DNA from: Eretmocerus hayati
Lineage: Eukaryota; Arthropoda; Insecta; Hymenoptera; Aphelinidae
Length of the DNA: 64,000 nt
NCBI GenBank assembly: GCA_029851415.1
Contig: CM056742.1
Coordinates: 148,247,121-148,311,120 of the forward strand
Reading direction: 5' to 3'
Part shown: in pieces, positions 49,900 to 60,967 of the stretch
How positions within the stretch are numbered: position 1 is the stretch's first letter
Layout: each line of letters starts with the position of its first letter
Notes under the pieces: model-generated
What the model saw: only the letters and a program-made list of their open reading frames with translations
Database searches by the model: none
Told to the model about the DNA's origin: nothing
Made by a program: the position numbers and the translations under genes

Positions 49900-50240
49900 C
49901 TTGGAGAGGCGTGCTTTTGCTACATAGGCGGCACGAGGGCTCTAAAAGGGGCAGTGCTCAGATAGTAAAGAAAAGAAGGGTTGCACGCTCACGTAAGCGA
50001 GAAACATAGAGGGAGCACGTGCGAAAGTAAGTCGTCGTCGTCGCCGTATACTTACACAGCAGGGGTGAACACGAGAAACTGGATGCGTGGCCTACATTCG
50101 CATATACATATATATAATATAAAAGGGCGCCACCTTATAACGTGGCAGGTGAAAAGCCCCTTCTTCCGCATACACGTGCAATTTTTTTTCTCCTCTCTAT
50201 AAAGGGCTGATGCTACTTTTTCATTTTTTTATATTTTTTT
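49900..50240. promoter_or_regulatory. CpG/TATA mixed patch (possible regulatory module)
   Basis: GTCGTCGTCGCCGTATAC near 50031, ATATACATATATATAATATA near 50102, and GC-richer blocks with CACGTG words alternate. The mix resembles the other patches listed. A donor-like GAAA followed by GTAAGTCG lies at 50026. Confidence 0.25.
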
Positions 50241-51206
50241 GGGTTGGTCGGATGTGTCGGTCTTTGTTCCAAGCTTTTCGCAGCGGATGGAAAACCACAA
50301 TCCGGTGAGCTGGTGCAATGATGCTCTGAAGGTCCGTGAGAAAGTGCTCGCGTGCTGATGGGATATATAGTCCATGTTGTCGGTTCATTGGGTGGAAAGT
50401 ATCAGCGAATAATTGGTCATTACCGTTATTACTCGTGAAGCAATTTCTGGGCGCTATATAAAGTTTGAAATTCATAGTGAAAGAACGACGAGAATACGGC
50501 TGCATTTTGGTTAGAGTGGGAGTTTAGCAGTCAAGAATGTCAGTGATGTGGGTGATTTGAAAAAGTAGATAAAGCGTCGTTAAATAGTTTTTACGAATTG
50601 TAGTAAACTTCATCTCAAGTCTACTTGTACAATTGTTATCTGTAATGCCAAAAATTGAATCAATTATGATGAAATGAGCTGGGTTATTCTAGTACTCATA
50701 CTGAAATCTCTGTGATAAACTTGAAGAGGATAATTTATTCAATGTTTTCATCAATTTCATAATTCCTGGATAAAATTGTTGAACAATTCATCGAATCACC
50801 TTCGTTACCTCTACAATGAGTTGCAAAATTGCTTGATGAGCTTGGCAGTTAGCTGGAATCGAATCGAATTAGTCGAAAATACTTCCGTTTTACTCATATA
50901 TAATCAGCAATAATTTCTTAATTTAGCTCGTATTTGTAAAAGCGTGCATACGTGTAAATGAACTGACAAAGTTCAGACTATCAAAATTCAAAGGCCCCGT
51001 TTTTGTTACGCTCTATCACAAGTAGAGAAATTTGATGCAAACGTTTGAATTCAATTCCGAGAGCAGATTCGCTCAGATATCCTCAAACTACCTACTGCTT
51101 TTCAAAAAGAATTGAGATAGCTTCTTCAGATTCCTGAATTTATGCTTCCGCGTCTCAATTCTCTCGAGAGCTAGGCTAGTCCCATAGCGGAACTACAAGT
51201 ACTACT
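50241..51206. other. Non-coding stretch, nothing recognised
   Basis: A minus-strand frame from ATG at 50505 (94 codons, ending 50221) has mixed composition but no donor or family. Nothing else is supported. Confidence 0.35.
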
Positions 51207-51210
51207 TTGT

Positions 51211-51244
51211 GCCACGACAAAAGCTCAAGCTTCTCTGTCGTGGC
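51211..51244. repeat. Short hairpin
   Basis: GCCACGACA (51211-51219) is mirrored by TGTCGTGGC (51236-51244), with AGCTCAAGCT between them. It lies in a CpG-bearing block that also carries opposed frames (51207-51515 plus; 51335-51631 and 51289-51504 minus), none of them supported. Confidence 0.55.
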
Positions 51245-51587
51245 CTCGCTTATCGCATTAGGGAGCTTTTGCTACTGCTTGCGACATTCTAGTGACGAGA
51301 GCAGCTTGCAAGCTCTGTGCAGCGTTGCGCTAGACTATTCGTCGCTTTTGGCTTTTTCGGAGTACTGCACTGGATCATCTCGGCTCGAATTTCTGTCATT
51401 CCAGGATCTGACACTTGGAACTCGGATGATCCAGAGCAAAACGCGAGCTTTTGGTATTCGTGAAAGCTGGAAAGTTCTTCCCTTTGTAAAAATTCTTGCT
51501 TCATCGATACTATGATGAGGATTTCTTAAAGTGATTGATCCTCGAAATAATTTATTGTCAAAAAAGATTCGAAAACAAGCGATTCTT

Positions 51588-51710
51588 CTCGCCATGAGAA
51601 GTCCCCTCTCAAGATGAGAAATCATTCCCAAGAATGAGAACTGTTTTCCTCAGGACGAGAAGTGTTTTCTAAGAATGAAAAAAACATTTCCTCAAAACGA
51701 CACTGCGAGA
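51588..51710. repeat. ~21-bp minisatellite, about five units
   Basis: Units of about 21 bases follow each other, for example CCAAGAATGAGAACTGTTTTC, CTCAGGACGAGAAGTGTTTTC and TAAGAATGAAAAAAACATTTC in order. Similarity to the words inside the next element suggests a common source. Confidence 0.65.
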
Positions 51711-52141
51711 AAAAATTCTCAAACTGATGAAAAATGGGGTTATGACCACGACAAATCGTTAATATATCTTCGATTTTGTATCGAGGAAACCAAAGCAATA
51801 CGCTCTTATTAAATTCTCTCCGTATTCTGTATCCGACTTCAAGAGTCGACCCAAAGAGTACTGCGCCCTTGCATCACAATTTTTGTTACCATTTTCACCC
51901 AAGTCTTGTCCGATCTAGAATTATAACAGCAGATAAACATTTCTGAATGACTCGAGAATCTCGCGAGTATCAACATTGTTTATAGGGGTTAGTTTTCACC
52001 TTGTTTCAGGTGAGTAGTACGAATTATCTTTTATTTCTCATTTCAAGGAACTTCTCAAACAAGAAATGAATATTCTCCTGAAATTACACGCGCTCGAAAT
52101 GAGAGAAAATTTTTCTCATTTTGAGAATTTTTTTTGCTGTG
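51701..52141. mobile_element. Possible MITE with CACTGC/CACAGC ends
   Basis: The left end reads CACTGCGAGAAAAAATTCTC. The reverse-complemented right end reads CACAGCAAAAAAAATTCTCA, and both continue with AAA/ATGA words. The inverted match covers about 35 bases with several mismatches. I cannot define the duplication. GAGAA and TTCTC words recur inside. The element contains the recursive splice site at 52010. Confidence 0.5.
51986..52017 (+). other. Candidate recursive splice site
   Basis: GGTTAGTTTTCACCTTGTTT leads into CAG at 52007-52009, followed at once by GTGAGTAG, a strong 5' splice site. No clear second donor follows, so a true zero-length exon is the better reading. It lies within the inverted-repeat element 51701-52141, so it may have been supplied by that element. 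Confidence 0.45.
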
Positions 52142-52423
52142 GACTTTGCTATACAACACTTAAAAATTAATTTTTTGCACAGAGAAAATGGTCATTATTA
52201 TCTGATAGATAGATGGCGTTCAGAGATTTCTTAACGGAGCGGCTAGGTTGAAACGAAAACTCACGCTGCTAGAAAAAAAATTTGCACGATGCCGGGCGAG
52301 ATAAAATCATAAAAGCTAAGAGTAGGGGCATGAGAAGGTAGAGGCCCTCCCTCTTATTTCTTCAGGCGACTCAGGCCATCCAACCCACGAACGATGGCAC
52401 GGATGTATAAGCAAGTGAATTAG

Positions 52424-52748
52424 GAGCACGCGTCCAAGCTTTTTCTCGAGAGCTGCTTCGCTTGGAATATACCTTCGTATAAAACTCATGATGTATACTG
52501 TACACGAAGCTTGGGCTCTGATGGTGGCTGATGTGATGGAGCTTAACGAAAAAGACCAGTCCGAGATAAAGGAGCCGCGCCTTAGGCTATGTCAGGGCCA
52601 ATCACTTCTACGAAGAGCAGCGATTGTAAAGAGCCTCGTCCTCGTTCCTTGGCTCCAAGATCCTCATATTCTTGTGTTCTCTCTTTATACTCTTGGTGAA
52701 ATTAGTGCCACCGTTTCTCAAGAATATTCTAATGAGACGTTTTTGTAG
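52424..52748 (+). CDS. Candidate coding exon, unknown protein
   Basis: A frame is open from just after a TAG (52421-52423) to TAG at 52746-52748, with ATG ATG at 52488. From that ATG it reads 86 codons: an acidic stretch (ADVMELNEKDQSEIKEPR), then basic (LLRRAAIVKSL), then hydrophobic. The stop is followed at once by GTACGC, so a donor overlaps the end. TATAAAA at 52478 is too close to act for this ATG. No family was recognised. Composition is the main support. Confidence 0.3.
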
Positions 52749-53773
52749 GTACGCTATTTTCAACTTATTCCTGATAATGATGATTAGCGATGCCGTTTGC
52801 CTCAGACTTTTTCTAAATATTGCTGTTCGATTTCTGTACTAGTCGAAACTCGAGTCGAAAGTATGTACTACTCCGAGCCGAGCTCCGAGTTATTCACTTT
52901 TTTTAGACAGCCATCCTTCTACCAACTGGATTTGGAAGGAAACAACTAATCTTTGGTTTCTGCGGTATTTAACAAGAACCTGAAATCATCGACAAGAGTC
53001 ATTGTTATTTTAGAATCCGGAATTTGTGTTGGGTCTTCGTGTCTATGTTTGAAATGCCGTTACGTGATTTCTTTTCTTGATGAATTCCGAGGTCCCTATG
53101 AACCAACATGAACTGATGAGAGTGTTTCTTGAATAATGGTAGTAAACTAGGAACTATTTGATCACATGGTTAAAAACAGTGGATTGCTACTTTGATTGAC
53201 TGATTCAAGAGAGTTTCGGGGAGCTAACAAAATAGACTCATATCTGAAACATTGATTTCATCCTGTCTGTTAATGTTGACTTTACCAGTTTACTTGTACA
53301 CAATTCATCAAAAATTGGCTTGGATCCGATACAGAACATTGTTTTGAAGAATACATCAACGAATCACCATATCCAAAGCATTTTTATGCACAACAAATAT
53401 CGATATCAATAATTTTGAATGTATTGAGCAAAGTAATGATCAAAATGTCATGAAGATAATCCCGTTGAAATGTTCTGATCCAAAAGGAATAACCTCCTTA
53501 GAAGAAGCTTCCGACTTTGGACGAGCAAATTAATCTGAGGTTATAATTATCTGTAGACAACCAATGTCCTCAAGATTCCCATCACTATGAATTCATGATT
53601 AAGGGTTCGCCTATCAAACGATACGATACAGCAGTTATACTTCAGGGCACTTAATAACGGAATGAAGGGATGAAGGCATGCTGCTGACCAGTGATGAGTA
53701 TTATGTCTCATTCAAAAGCTCTGTAGGGTGACCCTCGTTTGTTCGGACCTTGGCTTCTTGACCACTTGAACAG
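52749..53773. other. Non-coding stretch, nothing recognised
   Basis: AT-rich intron-like DNA. Its 3' end provides the acceptor of the exon candidate at 53774. Confidence 0.45.
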
Positions 53774-53964
53774 GGGGATCATTTGAGATATCTTATCCAG
53801 CTGGCAGAAATGTCGTATCTCATTCATGATGTCGGAAGTTCACAATTGAGGGTTACATTTCCATGGGAAGGCTTGTACAAGAATTCAAATGATAGTGATA
53901 CCTATGGACGAGTTTTTTATCGATATTTCTTTCTAATTGATCGAATTCGCGAGGGTTTGATTTT
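53774..53964 (+). CDS. Candidate internal exon, unknown protein
   Basis: Acceptor TTCTTGACCACTTGAACAG ends at 53773 and a strong donor, ATTTT followed by GTAAGTTC, starts at 53965. The 191 bases between are open in one frame (63 codons plus two bases). That reading is rich in aromatic and charged residues, with GLYKNSNDSDTYGR in the middle and FYRYFFLIDRIRE near the end. Splice signals and frame agree, but no neighbouring exon in matching phase was found. Product unknown. Confidence 0.4.
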
Positions 53965-54929
53965 GTAAGTTCATTTTTGATGCATACTAGCGCAGGATTT
54001 TCCAATACATGGGACAGCAAGCTGGTGAAAGTTCTACGAGACCTTTCCTCTGCATTGCTCAAGTGTGTCTGTTATCCTCATTTGCAGAGCCTGCCTTCTT
54101 CTCAATCACAGACCAGCCCTTGCTCATGATTGTTTTCATGCCCGGTTGCATACGAGAGCCACCAGGAGGCACAATGAGAGTAAACCCTTACAGTTGAGCT
54201 TACAGCTCCATTCCTCTCGACTATTAATTCGATTTCGCGGTCGTCGCGTCTCGTAACAGAGGGGCTGCTGCCAAAGGCGTTATGCTCTCTCAAGATTGCA
54301 AGAGTGTGTTTCGATTATTGAACGAGTCGAACACGGATACAAATGCACGCGAAACCCTTGCTTTCATATGGTTGAATATGGATTTCTCTGATGGGTGCTG
54401 CGATTATGCAGAGAGCGATTCCTGGCTTTGATTCGCGTGAATACAATGCTCCAGAGCTTTATTATGGAGAGCAGTTCACATAGGAAGAGGCGCTGACACG
54501 CGTCTGCACACGCGCGTTGTTACTGATTTAGGTAGGAGCTATTATATGCGGATTCGATCGGAAGATAGATATTGTACAATTATACGCGACGAGGGTGTGG
54601 AATAATGTTTTAGGAGTTGAAAGGCATGCATGAGAAGGAAACCTTGCGACTTGGAGGATGTTGTTGAGATTTCTGAGACGGATCTCGGTTGGAGTCTTTC
54701 GAAGCAAGAATTGGAGTAACAGAGGAAGAGTTGCTTTGAAATATGAACAAAGTTATGCCGACACGATTCGCTCTCTGTACAAGAGATTTCTTTAATGGGA
54801 AGCTAAAAAGAAAGCTTTAAAATCCCATTTTTCGAATCTTAGTATAATGATCTTTCAAATGTAAGATCTTCAGTCTTAATCTTTAAGTCGTTTTTGCACC
54901 TACTTTCTGGTGATGTTCCAAATACTTTT
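53965..54929. other. Non-coding stretch with one hydrophobic frame
   Basis: ATG at 54009 opens 62 codons on the plus strand with hydrophobic stretches. Frames on the minus strand (53853-54062, 54102-54293) overlap it. A CpG patch lies at 54490-54600. Confidence 0.35.
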
Positions 54930-55115
54930 ATAGCACTCTAATCTAAAAATCGCAAGTTTGAACATGATTTTTAGATTCTCGTGCTATAAAATATCGTATG
55001 AGACTGCATGCAGATGGGTATTTTTGTTAGAAAGGACTTATAGCACTCGCTTCGCTCGTGCTATAAACAGTCCTTCGTACAAAAATACCCATCTACGCGC
55101 AGTGTCATAATATAC
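54930..55115. repeat. Two adjacent hairpins sharing TATAGCAC arms
   Basis: The first hairpin (about 54930-54988) pairs TATAGCACTCTAATC with GATTCTCGTGCTATA. The second (about 54995-55115) pairs GATGGGTATTTTTGT with ACAAAAATACCCATC and again carries TATAGCAC/GTGCTATA around a CGCTTCGCTCG loop. The shared arms suggest related small elements side by side. Confidence 0.65.
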
Positions 55116-57273
55116 TATCAGAGGAGTAGGCGTCAAGAAGGAAACGAAACCATTTTCTTTGGGAATTGAGATTTTGAAGATGGTTTCTCACATATCAGAT
55201 TCAAAAAGAATTATTGTGGAACCGATCTATTTGAAAGATAGCTGCAGCGTTGGATCAATGGATTCAAATTGGTTACCGTAGGTCTCCTTATGACAGACAC
55301 ATTCATTTCTTCTTCCGAACTAAGTTGTATTGCGTTACATTACATACAATTAAAATAGCCCATGTACAAAGCTAAGGAATGCTAGTTAAAAATTCCTATC
55401 CTAATTTTGGAACAAAATCGCAGCTCTTGTTGATATAAACACGGAGCTGATTACCACATTGTTCAGAGCTCTCTTTTATGCATGTTCAGCCGCGCCATTC
55501 TTAACCCTTTGAGCGTGTCTTCAAAGTCGACGTGCTATAAAAACAACACAAATGAAACTCTTGCCATTGTCTGTTTTGAGAGCATATTTCAGTGCCTGTA
55601 CACTTCGCCACTATACAGTGCAGCTGCACTTTCAAAGCTCATATCTCTTTCTCAGTTTCTTTCACTTGAATAATTAGCCCGTGAATCTCGATTCAACTAG
55701 GTAAATGTACTTCTCTAGCCTTCCAAATGGACAAAGTTTACCTTTCCGCTAGCAACACTACTCCCTCCATTCAAAAAAGATCACCTGGTTTACAAGGGAT
55801 TATAACAGTTGTCGACGAGTAAGAGACAGGAAATTCCAGAGATTACAACTTGTCTTTCTCCATAATCTTCTCCAACGACTAATTTCTTAGTCTTCACTCA
55901 GAATGTCATGTATCGAAGTAAATTTAATGGTCGAATCATCAAAAAACTCGAAGTCAATTTGGAGTGATGAAGTGACCGAGGTGCTGCATTTGTAAGTCCT
56001 GGATTTCGTGCATCACAAAGTTGGAGGAATCCAAGAGGACAGGAGGGTTCGGAGAGCGGAAGAAAGGAACGGATGAAAAGAGGGAAGAAGAGGTTTATTC
56101 ATTGTATATAAAGTAGATAGAAAGAGAGAGCAGAAAACTGGTTTGACAATGAAAGTTCTTGGGTTAGATGCGTTGGTGTTTGTGTGATGATGTGCGCACT
56201 CATCTCGAGAAAGAACGAGAAGTGAAGAATGCACGTGGATTGCGGCGTGTGTCAACGGACTCTTAAGAATGATCCTCCAGACTTAGGACAACTTTTGTAT
56301 CACAAATGTTGCTGCTCGTTCTTCTTCGCATCTCCCCTCCATATAATTTTCAGAACACTGTTCTCATTCTGATATGGAAAAATAGCCTATACATCGCTTG
56401 CCTAGAAGATTTATCATATGAATATGCTGGCTGGTGTCTCGCAGTTGAAAGAGGATACACTCTTAGAGAAAGGCTTGGCTCGCTAAAGATAGCGTAAACA
56501 TCCTTTTCGACTCCAGGCAGTGGATGAACATTGTGCACGCGTGTTTTTATGCATCTGGTAAGGGATAAGAATATTCACCATCCCACACGATAGGAAATCG
56601 AAAGAACTTTGGTCTTTGTCATCTAACACTATCTTTGGACTAGAATGTTTCTGCATCCGATCTCGCCAATATTGAAATTTTTCAATATTACAGTCATAAC
56701 ATACTCGTCTTTTATTTGCAATTTTTAGCGAATTTTTAGAGAATGGCCCTATTCTCTCCGTGAATAATTCACACTAGGATTTGTAAGACTGCATACCTTG
56801 TTGAACAATGTTTTGTAACTTAGTTTGAGATGAGACTTTCTTGTGTTTGATCGGTTGGAATTTTGGTGTATAATGACGTCTTCAATGTCGTTCGGTCAGG
56901 CATTTGATACATTTTGTATTTGGCCAAGATAGGAATCGCACAGTTTGGAGATTTTTTTCAGTTTGATTCCTGATCGAGTCCTTGATCGAGTAAAACTCTG
57001 CGTCTGAAAATAGACGCTCATGTTGGCCGGTCCGATTCATTTCATATTTTCTTCAGTATAGAATGAGTATAGGGAAATCGATTGTTTACCTATCGAGACA
57101 TTCTGACATTCCACATCTGGTCACGTAGAATGAGTGTGTAAACTTGTGTTCGTGACGCTTCGTGTGGATTCAGACAATGTCACGATAAAAGCAACACGCC
57201 ATGACAGCTGTGTGACTCCAATGAATGTGTCCCTCGATTTCTCATCATGTGGTTTATTCCCCTAAATTTATAG
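55116..57273. other. Non-coding stretch, nothing recognised
   Basis: AT-rich. TTAACCCTTTGAGCG at about 55501 resembles one piggyBac-type end without a partner. Frames at 56013-56255 (minus) and 56306-56497 (plus) have no support. Confidence 0.4.
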
Positions 57274-57492
57274 GTGAATCGACATCGACTAGGGTGCTAC
57301 ACCTGTGCTGTTGGGCACGCAAACCATAATTGCCGTCCTCGCTGTTCATCTCATCATTCTAAACTTGACCCGCAAATTATTGGTCATTTTATCAAAGTCT
57401 TTGACTTTATTAAAATGCCTACCTCTATTTATACTACCTCTTTGAAACTAGAACTAGGCTACAACTTACTGGCTCATATAATCAACACATAA
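57274..57492 (+). pseudogene. Possible gag zinc-knuckle relic of a retrotransposon
   Basis: The frame contains GCYTCAVGHANHNC followed by RPRCSSHHSKL. This is close to the C-x2-C-x3-G-H-x4-C knuckle plus C-x2-C-x3-HH of BEL/Pao-type gag proteins, but with one residue missing in each spacing. The rest of the frame has no further motif, and there are no LTRs, protease or polymerase nearby. A decayed fragment is the most likely reading; chance is possible. Confidence 0.3.
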
Positions 57493-57639
57493 AATATTAT
57501 CAAAGACCTGAGTTGACCTTGCTCGCTTCATGCAATTCAGCTACAAGTACATTCTAATAAATTCCTTGATCCTAAGATTCCATCATGCTTGCAGGAGTTT
57601 CGATCTTCGCAAATTTTTCCACCAAATATTCTTCACCAG

Positions 57640-58071
57640 TTCTGAACTACGTACATATATACATATAGAGATTGGAACTCATGTGTGCACGCGACCACAC
57701 GAGAAGCGTGGATGCAAAAAGTAAGATACACATCGGTTGGCCATACGCCTTATTCTCTTCAAGGGGAGTCCCTTGCGAAAAGAGCCAACACATCGCATAT
57801 GTATGAATGTATTACACGTACAGTCACGTGTATAAAGGTGCGAGATGTGCAGTGGTGCGTATCGATGTGTGCATAGCCAAATCAAACGGCTTGTATCATA
57901 CACAAGTTGGCGACGACGGCAGCTCGGTAGTATCATCAGCAGCTGCTGTCGCGACCTTGGAGCGGTGCAATTACCGTGACAGCCCAAATCAAAGCAGCAG
58001 AGAGCAGGAGACTCGAAGATTTGAGCAAAAGAGGAACGTCTTCTTGGTGATGTGGACGTAGTCATACTTAC
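57640..58071. promoter_or_regulatory. CpG-bearing patch (possible regulatory module)
   Basis: TATATACATATAG near 57655, CACACGAGAAGCG near 57697, GGCGACGACGGCAGC near 57909 and other CG words form a dense block. Frames on both strands, including one of 170 codons on the minus strand, cross it. Confidence 0.22.
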
Positions 58072-58191
58072 TAAACTGGACTTTTTTAAAGCTGGCTTTT
58101 GACGAGTAGAGGATGGAAGGCTCCGATCGTTGGTAGGCCAGGAACTTTCATTTGGAGGAAGCAAACTTTCTTCGGAATCATTCAATAGCAA
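58072..58191 (-). CDS. Weak candidate exon before a strong donor
   Basis: On the minus strand a frame with no ATG start reads about 40 codons rich in serine, proline and charged residues (NDSEESLLPPNESSWP near its start). It reaches a good donor, TTTA followed by GTAAGTATG, ending at 58072. Only a poor acceptor (CTAAATAG) precedes it. A different frame from an ATG in the same bases ends before the donor. Undecided. Confidence 0.22.
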
Positions 58192-59727
58192 CGTGACTAT
58201 TTAGCGCGCCAACATCGGCTTTTGAATTGAGCTGAAGTAAACGGATGCATATCCGTTATTTATTGAAGCACGTTCGGCCCGCGATGAACTCGGATCAAGC
58301 TGTGTGAAATTTGTCTACATTTCAATTGCAGAAAAAGGTTCTTATCGTAGCAATAATTTCAATGGAGTGAGCTTTTCGACATAATGAACTAGAGGAACCA
58401 TCTGTCTCGATCAAAAGCTATCGCTAGGTTTTTATGAAAACCTTTAATCATCTACTATTATTTATTTTGCGTAGATAAAACGGAGAAATTTGCAACTATC
58501 TTATTGAAAACTATAATGATACCACATCTCTATCTCTTCTCCAATTTGAGCTATGGTATGGGCCCAAGCTGCCTGCTAATACATAAAAACCTCGCAGCAA
58601 ATCAAAATACCATGATACCCGCAGGTAAAATATATCAACTCGGGCAAAATGCAATTCAAACCATGCCTTTCGTTGGCAATCGTTGGCAACTGTAGAAGAA
58701 AGAATCTTCACCTCAGACAAGCAAATCGATTAGTCTGCTCGCACTCGCGATACTTAGGATGCAAAGCTTTAGGGCAGCGCGCGAGAAGGCCAGAGCTCGT
58801 TCGAATGCACCGAAATGAGCGTACTAACTTCAAAAATCGAGAAAGAGTGAGAAAAATCCTTACAAGTGTAGTGACAGCTGAGCGTAATTGCGCTGCACCT
58901 GTGCGATATTGCGCGCAAAGGAGGCGCAAGGTATAGCATTCCGACAACACAAGGGTGCCATCGGGGGTCTAAAGACCTCGATACTCGCCTCGATGCCACC
59001 CTGCGAGTTCAACGGAGCCTAACCTCAACCCTCTTCGTCTAGCTCACACTCTCTCTCTCTCTTCCCCATTCCCTCAGAGCTCACTCTCTGGTTTTTGCCT
59101 TGCTATCCTGTATCGATACACAGCAAGCCCTACACCACCACTTTTGCGTTAACCAAAGATTTCGAGAGCCCACCAGTTTCGCCGTTCATTTATTTTGGTC
59201 TCCGAGCTTTTCCATTCTCAGTGAGAGGGCACCGCACCACGCACCAGGATTCGAGGGGTTGGAAAATTTATCGTCAAGAATATTGGAGCTCTGCCGACAG
59301 CGCGCCGCCAAAGCCGCCCATCTGTAGCTCGTTCACATTTCACAATTTCGTCTGTAATCGTCCGCTTTCGAAGGGATATTCTAATTTTTCAGCCCTATAA
59401 TAGTGAGACGAGTGGTAAATTTGTCGAAGCTTTTCTTCGAGATTTATGCGTTATCTAACATTTTATTGGGTATGAAGTGATATTGAGTTGATAAGAGACG
59501 AACTTTGTGAACATTTTTCATGTTTTAAATTATTCTGATGATAGTGCGCAAAAATTATTCAAGTATCAGTTGAAAATTTTTTACGACAACTTTTGCCGAG
59601 GATCTCTTAGAGAGAAGGTTTTTCGAAATAAAGTTGATTATAGCCATGACAATTCCGCATTTCTCTTCGCATTTTGCTTTACGCTACGTATAGCGAGATT
59701 CGCACCAGAGCGAGAATTGACGAAATA
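58192..59727. other. Non-coding stretch with GC-richer patch
   Basis: CpG words and opposed overlapping frames lie at 58730-59340 (GGCAGCGCGCGAG near 58772). No family or splice-consistent exon was found. It may be another regulatory patch. Confidence 0.35.
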
Positions 59728-59731
59728 TTAA

Positions 59732-60563
59732 CCCTCGGGTGGCACATTTGGGTGGAGTCCACCCAAGGCCTCCTTCACGAGTACGCCACGCTCGTAATTC
59801 AAAGTTTCCCAAGTTCATAGTGACCTCTGTTGGTAGTCAAGACTTGCCACTTACCGACCGCGCACAGAGCGCCAGTTTTGGCGCGCTCGCTGCTCCGCCA
59901 CAGCCGAGTCAAAAACTGACTGGGTGTTCGACACCCAGGTGTGCCAGCTATGTGCGCTATTTTTGAGTGCATTTTGAATGCAATAATAAATTATTGCAAA
60001 AAATTGCAAAAAAGGCCTTTCCACTGAAAATATTCTAGAGGACGCAATTTTCAATGGAATGAGCTGAAAATTTAACTGAGTCATCTCAAGATCAAGTAGA
60101 TATGAGAAAAAAATAGTACAGTGGTCGGCCTTTCAATGGAGGTCTTCATTCCGGCATTTTAGGTGAGAATAAAAATGCTCAATTCATGCGTCGAAATATG
60201 TCAGAATAAATACCTTTTTTCAAAGTCTACTCTCGCGCTATTTTTTTCTCGGATTGGCCTCATCTTGAGATGATACAGTTGAATTTTCAGCTCATTTGGG
60301 TGAAAATTGCGTCCTCTAGAATTTTTTAACTGAAAAAGGTGATTTTTCGCATTTTTTGGACGTTTGTATTTTTTTCAATTTTCCATTCGACCTTGGCGAC
60401 TATCTCGGTACAATGATCCATTTAAAACATTTCAAAGAGGCTACAGAAAACTTTTGAGACCGAAAGATTGATTATAGTAGCCACAGCATTAATTTTTCGT
60501 CGTGGGTGTAATCCACCCAGGTGTGCCAGCTATGTTATGTCGCAGATGTGTGCCAGCTAAGGG
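59732..60563. mobile_element. Long non-autonomous piggyBac-type element
   Basis: The 832 bp element is flanked by TTAA (59728-59731 and 60564-60567). Terminal repeats start CCCTCGGGTGGCACA and CCCTTAGCTGGCACA. Palindromic GGGTGGAGTCCACCC lies just inside the left end, and GGGTGTAATCCACCC with GTGCCAGCTATG lies inside the right. Another GTGCCAGCTATG follows GGGTGTTCGACACCC at about 59923. There is no transposase frame. A worn copy lies at 23282. Confidence 0.85.
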
Positions 60564-60567
60564 TTAA

Positions 60568-60967
60568 GAGAAAGGAGGAATAGTCTTTGGTTAGAAAAGT
60601 TGTACGCTCGAAGAATATAGAGTTTAATTAAGTGAAGAAAGTGTCGAAATCTTCTCGGGATGTCTTCGTGGTCATTCAGTGCAACAAATCGATGCCGAGA
60701 ATAACATTTCTCACCCTCCAATAATAGAATTCTGGCTAATTTTGACTCACATCTTCTTTCTTGCAAAATAATACTTCCCATTAATCTGATAAAATCCTCT
60801 ATGGAATGCACATCCCACCCTTATCTCGAATAATTCGCAGACATGGAACATTTTGCTCGTGAGAAGGGTGTAAATCTCTCAAACCGCATCACATCCTATA
60901 GTACACTTATGTCCACTTACATCTATAGATATATTGTGAGAAGGGTCTCGATGGGATTCACCAAATA
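60568..60967. other. Non-coding stretch, nothing recognised
   Basis: A minus-strand frame (60557-60811) from ATG starts in this stretch but ends in the piggyBac-type terminus and is not accepted. Confidence 0.4.

Noticed and set aside
57679..58191. 170-codon minus-strand frame, the longest in the window
   Set aside because: It has no ATG start, crosses a strong donor and a CpG patch, and overlaps plus-strand frames. Only its first 40 codons are kept as a weak exon.
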